This document shows, piece by piece, positions 57,937 through 64,000 of a stretch of DNA of 64,000 nt. Numbering within the stretch: the stretch's first letter is position 1; every line of letters begins with the position of its first letter. The notes below the pieces were generated by a model. It saw only the letters and a program-made list of their open reading frames with translations, made no database searches and had not been told where the DNA came from. This stretch comes from SAR86 cluster bacterium AG-313-D11 (lineage in GTDB: Bacteria; Pseudomonadota; Gammaproteobacteria; Magnimaribacterales; D2472), in NCBI GenBank assembly GCA_003284215.1, contig QBVW01000002.1:1-64000 (forward strand), in the 5' to 3' direction. The translations under genes were made by a program, and so were the position numbers.

Positions 57937-58125
57937 TTATATTAGAAATCGAATCAACCTAAAGCCTACATAAAATACACCTGTGGAAATTCCTAATGCC
58001 AAAACAATTAGCAATAAATCTCTAATAGATTTTAAGAATTTTCCTTCAGGAGAATTTTTTAATAATTGTTGCACTAAAAATAAAAGCGCAATTATAGACA
58101 AGAATAATATTAATAATGTAATCAT
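57937..58125 (-). CDS. Hypothetical two-helix membrane protein (62 aa)
   Basis: A 62-aa protein with two transmembrane helices (about residues 2-21 and 38-60) flanking a basic loop (KNSPEGKFLKSIRD). It lies 2 bp after the DedA gene and 4 bp before the HIT gene. Small membrane proteins of this type next to hit are common in gammaproteobacteria, but I do not recognise a named family. Confidence 0.6.
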   Translation of the reverse strand: MITLLILFLSIIALLFLVQQLLKNSPEGKFLKSIRDLLLIVLALGISTGVFYVGFRLIRFLI

Positions 58126-58127
58126 AA

Positions 58128-58634
58128 TTATTTAAATATAGAGCCAACCGATACCACAAGCAAGGCTAAAGCAAGAGCCCAACAAGAGCAGGCAATAACA
58201 TCAGCCAAATAAAACCTTTTTAGGCGTAAATCAGTAATTCCAAGCAAAAATGGAACTAGAGGTCGAATTGCAGGAATGAATCTTCCTACCAAAACTGTGT
58301 AAGGGCCAAAACGATCTAAAAAATTTTGAGTTTGAGTTATTGTCTTTTGTCGTTTTCGAATAAACTTTGAATTTAAAAGAGTTGGTCCGACGAACTTTCC
58401 AACTAAAAAACCGCAAACATCACCAACATGAGAACCAAGGAAGGCGATCACGCATATCCACGGCAACGTTAATAATTCAATGTTGTAAAGATAGATACAC
58501 AAGGAGAAAAGTATGGCGCTGGGCATAAAACTTCCAGTAATAATCATTGACTCCATAAACCCAAAGAAAAAAACAAGTACCCACCCATACTCAGGATTAG
58601 CTTCTAAATAGAGTTGGATTCTTTCAAAAGACAT
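58128..58634 (-). CDS. DedA-family membrane protein
   Basis: A 168-aa protein of the DedA/SNARE-associated superfamily: FFGFMESMIITGSFMPSAILF near residues 18-38, GSHVGDVCGFLVGKFVG and GRFIPAIRPLVPFLLGI (the conserved FxRxxP-type motif). These proteins contribute to membrane homeostasis and lipid carrier recycling. It is slightly short. It follows the crotonase gene by 2 bp. Confidence 0.85.
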   Translation of the reverse strand: MSFERIQLYLEANPEYGWVLVFFFGFMESMIITGSFMPSAILFSLCIYLYNIELLTLPWICVIAFLGSHVGDVCGFLVGKFVGPTLLNSKFIRKRQKTITQTQNFLDRFGPYTVLVGRFIPAIRPLVPFLLGITDLRLKRFYLADVIACSCWALALALLVVSVGSIFK

Positions 58635-58636
58635 AA

Positions 58637-59380
58637 TTATTTTTTATTTCTAGCAAAAAATTTTTCTACTGCTTTTATATTATCCTCTGAACCAAATAGC
58701 TTTTTCATAGCTGCGGTTTCCATGGATCGAGATTTGGCAAGATCTTCTTGCAAGAATGATTTTAATATAGCTTTGGTTTCAATAATTGAACTCAGTGATT
58801 GCTCTTTTAGCATATGAGCATATTTATTTGCCTCAGCTAAACAGTCCTCTCCAACATATTTAGCCAAACCTAGCTCGTGATATCTATTGCCATCTATTGG
58901 CTGAGATTCAAATAACAGTTGTGCGGCTTGTTGATAACCTAAAGATTGAAAGAGCAAAAAAGAGCTGCCCACTTCAGGAGCCAAACCTAAATCAGAAAAT
59001 GGATATTTGATCTTTGCTTTAGGATCAATGAAAACAGCATCAAAATGTAAAAGAATTGTTGCGCCGCCTCCAACAGCCGCTCCCTCCACAGCTCCTATTA
59101 AAGGCTTTTTAAAATTAATCAATGCATCAATGCAAGTTTCAAAAGGCTCTTCATATTCAGCGCCACCATCTCCCATCATGCTGCTTAAATCAACACCGGA
59201 TGAAAAAGTATTCGAGGATCCTGTTACTACTACCGAAGATATATCTGGATCGTCACCGGCAGAATTTAATGCATCTCTAAAGAGGCCCCATAATTCTGCA
59301 TCAAACGCATTTTTAGTCTCAGGACGATTAAATACAAGAGTACGAACACCCTCGTTGGTTTCTAATAAGAGTTTGCTCAC
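58637..59380 (-). CDS. Enoyl-CoA hydratase/isomerase (crotonase family)
   Basis: A 247-aa crotonase: oxyanion-hole segments SNTFSSGVDLSSM and AVEGAAVGGGATILLHFD, with Glu in FSDLGLAPEVGSSFLL at the catalytic position. FARNKK ends the protein. The pattern is closer to delta-isomerase/hydratase types than to 4-CBA dehalogenase. It is the last acyl-CoA gene of the leftward 58.6-64 kb operon; its start overlaps the preceding crotonase by 4 bp. Confidence 0.88.
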   Translation of the reverse strand: MSKLLLETNEGVRTLVFNRPETKNAFDAELWGLFRDALNSAGDDPDISSVVVTGSSNTFSSGVDLSSMMGDGGAEYEEPFETCIDALINFKKPLIGAVEGAAVGGGATILLHFDAVFIDPKAKIKYPFSDLGLAPEVGSSFLLFQSLGYQQAAQLLFESQPIDGNRYHELGLAKYVGEDCLAEANKYAHMLKEQSLSSIIETKAILKSFLQEDLAKSRSMETAAMKKLFGSEDNIKAVEKFFARNKK

Positions 59381-60174
59381 TTTCCTTTGAAGTTTGGTTT
59401 TCTTTTTTCAGCAAATGCAGTCAACCCTTCCATCATATCTTCTGTAGAAAAAATTGGTTGGCCTATTTCAAGTTCTTTTTCTAAAGCCTCAGCCTCTGTA
59501 TAGCTTTCATCAATCTCACGTAGTGATTTAACAATAGCTTGAATAGATAAAGGAGCATTTTCACTTACAGTTTCAGCAATCTCCATAGCTTTTTCTAATG
59601 CATCTCCGTCTTCTACAACATGACCAATCAAGCCAAATCTTAAGGCTTCATCAGAAGAAATTCGTCTACCAGTTAATAGAGCTTCAGCCGCAAGAGTATA
59701 TGGAATTTGACGTCTAAGTCGCACGGTAGAGCCACCTAATGGGAATAGGCCTCTAAGAGGTTCTGATAGACCAAAAACTGCACTTTTGCCAGCTACTCTA
59801 ATATCAGTTCCTTGTAAAATTTCTGTCCCGCCAGCAAGGGCAAAGCCTTCAACGGCAGCAATGATTGGTTTAGTTGGCCTGTTATGGCGAAGCAACGATT
59901 GCCAATGCAGATCAGGAATCTCCTTAAGCTTCTCCATCATGTCAGAGTCTTCATTTCCATCTTTCATGGCACTCAGATCAGCCCCAGAGCAGAAGGTTCC
60001 ACCAGCCCCGGTTAGAACTGCACAACGCAAGTTAGAATCTTCATCAAGCTTTCTCCAGGCTTCATAAATAGTTACAAGCATGCCAGGGCTTAAAGCATTC
60101 CGTTTTTCAGGGCGATTAAGTGTAATCACCATAATATGGCCTTGTTCTTCTACTATCGCATGATCTGTATTCAT
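59377..60174 (-). CDS. Enoyl-CoA hydratase/isomerase (crotonase family)
   Basis: A 265-aa crotonase with VITLNRPEKRNALS at the N-terminus and oxyanion residues in GTFCSGADLSAM and AVEGFALAGGTEILQ. The segment equivalent to the hydratase glutamates reads PLRGLFPLGGSTVRL, lacking the second catalytic Glu, so it may act as an isomerase or other crotonase rather than a hydratase. It sits 13 bp after the thiolase-like gene. Confidence 0.87.
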   Translation of the reverse strand: MNTDHAIVEEQGHIMVITLNRPEKRNALSPGMLVTIYEAWRKLDEDSNLRCAVLTGAGGTFCSGADLSAMKDGNEDSDMMEKLKEIPDLHWQSLLRHNRPTKPIIAAVEGFALAGGTEILQGTDIRVAGKSAVFGLSEPLRGLFPLGGSTVRLRRQIPYTLAAEALLTGRRISSDEALRFGLIGHVVEDGDALEKAMEIAETVSENAPLSIQAIVKSLREIDESYTEAEALEKELEIGQPIFSTEDMMEGLTAFAEKRKPNFKGK

Positions 60175-60187
60175 AAAACTCTCCTAA

Positions 60188-61336
60188 CTAATCAAGTGAT
60201 GATGAGACTATCCACATAGCAAAAAATTGTGCAGCACCGCCATATGCATGGCCCATTGCAACTTTAGCATCTTCAACTTGATGATCCTTTGCTAATCCCA
60301 TGACTTGAAGTGCAGCCTCACCAAATCTAATCATCCCAGATGCTCCAATTGGATTAGAGGATAAAACTCCACCAGACATATTAAATGGAAGCTCACCATC
60401 AATTGCAGTTACATCTTTATCTGTTAGCTTCCAACCTTCCCCTAAATCACAAAATCCAAGATTCTCTAACCACATTGGCTCGTACCAAGAAAACGGGACA
60501 TAGATCTCGGCACAATCTATTTCATTAAATGGATTGTGAATGCCTGCTTGATTATAAATATCTTTTGCACAGTCGATTCCAGCTTGAGGATTTACTTCAT
60601 CCCTGCCGGCTGACAAAGTGCCCTCTGATCTCACGGCCATGCCTTTAATCCATGCAACATTTCTTGACCCCACTTGATCTTGTGCAGTAATAACCATCGC
60701 ACATGCACCATCGGAAGATGGGCAGCTTTCAAGATAGCGCAGAGGCTCCCAGAGCATAGGGGTGTCACTTACCATTTTTTCATCGATGCCAGGAATATGG
60801 AGATGAGCTAATGGGTTTTTGAGTGCATTTTGGCGATCCTTGGCTGCGACTTTCCAACCAATATGTTCAGGTGCATCATATCTACGAATGTATTCCCTAA
60901 TGAAAGGAGCAAAGTAACCACCGGCTCCAGCATTTATATGCGGAGAGTATGGATATCGAGGAGATAAAGCCCATGTCGCATTGGATTCAGATTGTTTTTC
61001 AAAAGTTACTGTCAGCACCGTCTTAAACTGACCAGAACAAACATGCGATGCAGCAATCACTGCGGTGCTTCCCCCAACACTGCCAGCAGTATGAACTCGC
61101 AATACAGGCTTGCCCACAGCTCCAATTGCATCAGCTAAATATAATTCGGGCATGATCACGCCTTCAAACATGTCTGGTGCCTTGCCTAAGATCACCGCAT
61201 CAATAGCATCCCATTCAAGATTGGCTGCTAGCATTGCATTGTCAATGGCTTCTCTTACCAATCCAGCCATAGAAACATCACGTCTCTTAGCATCATATTT
61301 TGTCTGTCCAACGCCTATTACTCCTGCTTGGATCAT
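60188..61336 (-). CDS. Thiolase-fold protein (lipid-transfer/Ltp2-like), lacks nucleophilic Cys
   Basis: A 382-aa thiolase-superfamily protein (GVIGVGQTKYD, SSDGACAMVI, NPIGASG). The segment that should hold the acylated Cys reads RVHTAGSVGGST, with Gly in place of Cys. The C-terminal motif is GHAYGGAAQFFAMW, with a Tyr. Such Cys-less members (Ltp2 type) work as aldolases on sterol side-chain CoA intermediates together with a DUF35 partner. Overlap with the next gene is 4 bp. A thiolytic role is unlikely. Confidence 0.83.
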   Translation of the reverse strand: MIQAGVIGVGQTKYDAKRRDVSMAGLVREAIDNAMLAANLEWDAIDAVILGKAPDMFEGVIMPELYLADAIGAVGKPVLRVHTAGSVGGSTAVIAASHVCSGQFKTVLTVTFEKQSESNATWALSPRYPYSPHINAGAGGYFAPFIREYIRRYDAPEHIGWKVAAKDRQNALKNPLAHLHIPGIDEKMVSDTPMLWEPLRYLESCPSSDGACAMVITAQDQVGSRNVAWIKGMAVRSEGTLSAGRDEVNPQAGIDCAKDIYNQAGIHNPFNEIDCAEIYVPFSWYEPMWLENLGFCDLGEGWKLTDKDVTAIDGELPFNMSGGVLSSNPIGASGMIRFGEAALQVMGLAKDHQVEDAKVAMGHAYGGAAQFFAMWIVSSSLD

Positions 61337-62388
61337 TTTTGTGCCTCTAGGTGGACTAGCATGTTGTGTTGAAGACAGGGACCAGAAGTTGCGTGAGCCA
61401 AGCCATGAGTGAATTGATTGTTTTTAAGTGACTCATAGGTCTTGCCGATTGCATCAAGCCCTGCGCACATCATTACGTTCCCAACCAATGGACCGCCTGA
61501 AAGATTGGTTGGAACATCTTGAAGATTTAATAAAGATTTTAAAAAAGGTAGTTCATGACTAAATTGGGTATGTAATTCAGCAACATCAAACTTTATGTTT
61601 TTTAAATTTAATTGGTCCATTGAAGCTTGCAAAGTTTTAGAAGTAGCAAGATTCCTAGAGCCTAGGTTTGATGATTCAATCCTATGATCAATGCCCTCTA
61701 TCCAAATAGGATGATCTGTAAATTCATAAGCTTTTTCTTCTGATGCAATAATCATCGCAGAAGAACCATCTGAAATTGGTGGGCAATCTAACTGATTTAA
61801 TGGAGAAGATACCATTGCATTCTTTAAATAATCTGACTCATCGATTAAGTCAGTAATTAAGGCATTCTTATTATTTTTTGAGTTAGCTCTTGCTTCAATA
61901 ACTGAAGCGAGCATTTGCTCTGAGGTAATGACATTTTGATCAAGCAGAACTCTAGCTTGAAGAGCCGCTAAACTAACTCGGTCAGGCCATAGAGGAGAAA
62001 TATAATAAGGATCCATTTGCAAAGAAATAATTGCATCCAAATCTCCAGGAGATGATTTGCCAAACCCATATATCAGAGCTGTCTCAGCATCACCCATTTG
62101 AATTTTTAGCATTGATTCATACATGGCCCATGCTGCATCCATTTCTACGTGAGATTCTTTAATTGGTGGATTGGTTTGAATAGCAGATAAACCCTCCACA
62201 AAGGCAAAAGCCGCACCTTGTAGATAATCACAACTACCAGAACAGGTAAAATCAATATCCTTTTGGCTGATACCCAAATCATTAAATAGCTGATGCACCA
62301 CCGGCATGATGAGTTCAACCTCATTCAATGCTCCCGCATTTTTTAATATTGGATGTTGAGCATAACCAACGATAGCAACTCTTTTCAT
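61333..62388 (-). CDS. Second thiolase-fold protein, lacks nucleophilic Cys
   Basis: A 351-aa protein, shorter than typical thiolases. The nucleophile region reads ESHVEMDAAWAMYES, with Asp where Cys is expected. LNLKNIKFDVAELHTQFSHE occupies the NEAF-like region and GLAHATSGPCLQHNMLVHL the C-terminal motif. It probably pairs with the preceding thiolase-fold protein and two DUF35 proteins as structural or catalytic partner. It overlaps its DUF35 neighbour by 4 bp. Confidence 0.78.
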   Translation of the reverse strand: MKRVAIVGYAQHPILKNAGALNEVELIMPVVHQLFNDLGISQKDIDFTCSGSCDYLQGAAFAFVEGLSAIQTNPPIKESHVEMDAAWAMYESMLKIQMGDAETALIYGFGKSSPGDLDAIISLQMDPYYISPLWPDRVSLAALQARVLLDQNVITSEQMLASVIEARANSKNNKNALITDLIDESDYLKNAMVSSPLNQLDCPPISDGSSAMIIASEEKAYEFTDHPIWIEGIDHRIESSNLGSRNLATSKTLQASMDQLNLKNIKFDVAELHTQFSHELPFLKSLLNLQDVPTNLSGGPLVGNVMMCAGLDAIGKTYESLKNNQFTHGLAHATSGPCLQHNMLVHLEAQK

Positions 62389-62885
62389 GATTCGTGGAAC
62401 CTCAATGTTGCAACATCTACATCTGGTTCATCGATAGGAGCAAACCATTTAATATTTTCTAAAGAATGAGTCCACTCTTCTTTAGGCTTCCAAACAGCCT
62501 GAATGCGCATACCTATTCTTATGTTCTCAATATCAACATCTTGAATAAGATGTAAAAATGATATGTTCGCTCCGTCCAATCTAATCATCGCGCAAACATA
62601 AGGAGGCACGATAGGATTTCCTGGAATAGGAATGTGCACCACAGTAAATGATTCTATGCAGCCTTTATCAGTCAGTGGAACCTCTATGTCAGTTGCAACT
62701 CCACATCTTGGACAACTCCCTCTTGGGGGAACGTAAACTGCTTTACATTTTGGACAACCCTGGCCGACAATATTGCCTTCTTTAACCTGGTTTAAAAACC
62801 TGGTCGTGGCTGAACCGGCTGTATAGAAATACTCTAAATTAATAGGTGATTCTGAATAATCTTTTGGTATATCTTCTGCGCTCAT
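62385..62885 (-). CDS. DUF35/OB-fold protein with intact zinc ribbon
   Basis: A 166-aa ChsH2-like partner protein. The N-terminal rubredoxin-like zinc ribbon is complete: Cys44, Cys47, Cys58, Cys61 (GCPKCKAVYVPPRGSCPRCG). The OB-fold follows (FTVVHIPIPGNPIVPPYVCA, then MIRLDGA). These proteins bind acyl-CoA and stabilise thiolase- or hydratase-fold partners. ATG overlaps the neighbouring stop by 4 bp on each side. Confidence 0.86.
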   Translation of the reverse strand: MSAEDIPKDYSESPINLEYFYTAGSATTRFLNQVKEGNIVGQGCPKCKAVYVPPRGSCPRCGVATDIEVPLTDKGCIESFTVVHIPIPGNPIVPPYVCAMIRLDGANISFLHLIQDVDIENIRIGMRIQAVWKPKEEWTHSLENIKWFAPIDEPDVDVATLRFHES

Positions 62886-63328
62886 TTTTCTAAAGTAAAA
62901 AATTTTATATCTGTAATTCTTTTTGTTGTGGTTTCAGACCAAGCAGCTGTCACTCTTGTGCCGATGCTCAAATCTGCCTCATTACAATCTGCAATCATGT
63001 GAAGCATAGAGGAGTCAGCTCCATCAAGTTTTATTAAAGCAAAGGCAAATGGCTCTTTAATCAAATGATGCTTTTGTGGGGCTTCAATCCAACTAAACGA
63101 TTCAACTGATCCTCCGGGACCAACTTCAACCATATCATTTAAAGACTCATAAGTATCAGGATCAAATTCAGCAGCGGGTGAAAAAACTTTCCCAGTACTA
63201 CTTTTGGTCCCTAAAATTGTTTGCTTTCCCAGGGCATCAAAAAACTTAGACATTACAGGCCCATTTGAGCGCTTATAGTTATACGCAAGCTCAAAGGGGG
63301 CTCTTAGCAAATCTTTTGAATCACTCAT
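62882..63328 (-). CDS. DUF35/OB-fold protein with degenerate zinc ribbon
   Basis: A 148-aa homologue of the preceding protein (EAPQKHHLIKEPFAFALIKL then DGADSSMLHMIADC), but the region of the zinc ribbon reads GTKSSTGKVFSPAAEFDPDT with no Cys at all. It retains the OB-fold and could be a second, metal-free subunit. ATG 63328 is preferred; a TTG at 63337 lies three codons upstream. It overlaps the acyl-CoA ligase stop by 8 bp. Confidence 0.78.
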   Translation of the reverse strand: MSDSKDLLRAPFELAYNYKRSNGPVMSKFFDALGKQTILGTKSSTGKVFSPAAEFDPDTYESLNDMVEVGPGGSVESFSWIEAPQKHHLIKEPFAFALIKLDGADSSMLHMIADCNEADLSIGTRVTAAWSETTTKRITDIKFFTLEK

Positions 63329-64000
63329 CTTCTTCAACCATTGTATTTTTAGATGTGTCTATTAAAACATGTTTCATTAATTTTCCGGAAGCATTTCTTG
63401 GCAAAGGTGTATTAATTATTTTCCATTTAGAAGGCACTTTAAAATCTGCTAAGTCCTTACCAACCCATGCTGATAATTCAACATCACTCAACTGAGAGTT
63501 TTTAGTCGATACTATCGCCATAACTTCTTGGCCCAAATCATCATGAGGTATGCCAATCACTGCTGATTCCTCAATATCTATGTGAGAATCTAAAATTAAT
63601 TCAATCTCTTGAGGATAAACATTTTCAGCTCCTCTTAAAATCAAATCTGTCCGTCTTGATGATATAAAGTAAAGCGAGCCTTTCTTGTATCCCCAGTCTC
63701 CAGTGCGTAACCATCGATCGTTGGTGAGAGCTGCAGCAGATGCTTCTGGATTATTGTAATAACCCAGCATTACCGATGGGCTTTGAACATGTATCTCACC
63801 TTCTACAGAATCCGCTGTAATTAACTTACCCTCTTCATCCCTTAATTCAATTTTAATGCTTGGCATTGATTGACCGGGTGAAGAAGGTTCTGCTTTGAGT
63901 GTTTCACCCCAATTAATAATAGTAATGGCGCCTGATTCAGTAAGCCCATAACCGTAACCAAAACTATACTCAGAATTGGGAAAAACTCCTTTTGTTCTTT
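63321..64000 (-). CDS. AMP-dependent acyl-CoA ligase (partial, 5' end outside window)
   Basis: The C-terminal part of an adenylate-forming acyl-CoA synthetase. The frame stays open to the window edge and includes FGYGYGLTESGAITI (the YGxTE adenylation motif), GEIHVQSPSVMLGYYN, WLRTGDWGYKKG (TGD hinge motif), RGAENVYPQEIE and PRNASGKLMKH (catalytic Lys). It activates a carboxylic acid for the downstream operon. The ATG at 63866 is internal and not the start. Confidence 0.9.
   Translation of the reverse strand, partial: RTKGVFPNSEYSFGYGYGLTESGAITIINWGETLKAEPSSPGQSMPSIKIELRDEEGKLITADSVEGEIHVQSPSVMLGYYNNPEASAAALTNDRWLRTGDWGYKKGSLYFISSRRTDLILRGAENVYPQEIELILDSHIDIEESAVIGIPHDDLGQEVMAIVSTKNSQLSDVELSAWVGKDLADFKVPSKWKIINTPLPRNASGKLMKHVLIDTSKNTMVEEDE

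Noticed and set aside
63321-63866. Acyl-CoA ligase as a complete 181-aa protein from ATG 63866
   Set aside because: The frame stays open upstream to the window edge and contains the YGLTE adenylation motif, so it is a truncated view of a full-length ligase.

Overview
The window looks like a chromosomal segment of a low-GC (about 35%), streamlined, aerobic marine gammaproteobacterium. Evidence: the syntenic block ftsK-lolA-crcB-serS, gammaproteobacterial-type proteins (DUF1145/YhhL-like, YhdH/AcuI-like, TorF-type porin, FabH2-like KAS III), Na+-coupled energetics (oadGAB, CNT nucleoside carrier), a 1065-aa Oar-like TonB receptor, and very short intergenic gaps. A SAR86-like or related oligotrophic lineage is my inference; no rRNA is present to prove it. 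No gap between genes exceeds about 235 bp. The longest are 9878-10099 (edge of an acquired segment), 13506-13738 (candidate structured leader RNA) and 43654-43854 (sigma-54 promoter region).

Layout. 1-40: the first codons of trpS. 75-9877: DUF349 protein, MATE and GPH/MFS carriers, two alpha/beta hydrolases, a hotdog thioesterase, a class C beta-lactamase-like hydrolase, tRNA-Ser(UGA) and an MFS carrier. About 9.9-13.0 kb: a visibly GC-richer (about 45-50%) two-gene segment, a compact BCCT carrier plus a BetA-type choline dehydrogenase, probably acquired horizontally. 13.0-14.6 kb: small membrane ORFs, a structured leader and a DUF4177-like gene. 14.6-17.9 kb: a tight APC permease / DDAH-like hydrolase / Rieske oxygenase operon. 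18-21.5 kb: cysK and cysE (convergent), an HD protein carrying the six-ligand mixed-valent diiron oxygenase pattern, a Ddn-like protein and peptidase E. 21.5-31.7 kb: GMC oxidoreductase, YtcJ-like amidohydrolase, two SDRs with a RecB-like nuclease between them, a lysophospholipase-like hydrolase, FabH2-like KAS III, TspO, a nucleoside carrier and an IPNS-like oxygenase.

31.7-43.7 kb: Oar-like TonB receptor, serS, crcB, lolA, ftsK (apparently lacking a canonical start codon), trxB, a 43-aa membrane peptide, acuI-like, HSD10-like SDR and alanine dehydrogenase. 43.8-47.9 kb: a nitrogen-scavenging locus of two glnK-amtB pairs, each preceded by a near-perfect sigma-54 promoter; the first pair is led by a TorF-type porin. 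47.9-52.3 kb: an acyltransferase and the Na+-pumping oxaloacetate decarboxylase oadGAB. 52.4-58.6 kb: GDPD, a methyltransferase, small membrane proteins, UMF1-type MFS, MBL hydrolase, SnoaL-like and HIT proteins, DedA. 58.6-64.0 kb: an acyl-CoA catabolic operon (acyl-CoA ligase, two DUF35/OB-fold proteins, two thiolase-fold proteins lacking the nucleophilic Cys, two crotonases) resembling retro-aldolase systems of sterol side-chain degradation.

The most noteworthy points are the ftsK start, the duplicated sigma-54 glnK-amtB modules, the Cys-less thiolase/DUF35 pairs, the APC-DDAH-Rieske operon, the HD diiron oxygenase candidate, the acquired choline segment and the leader RNA at 13.65 kb.
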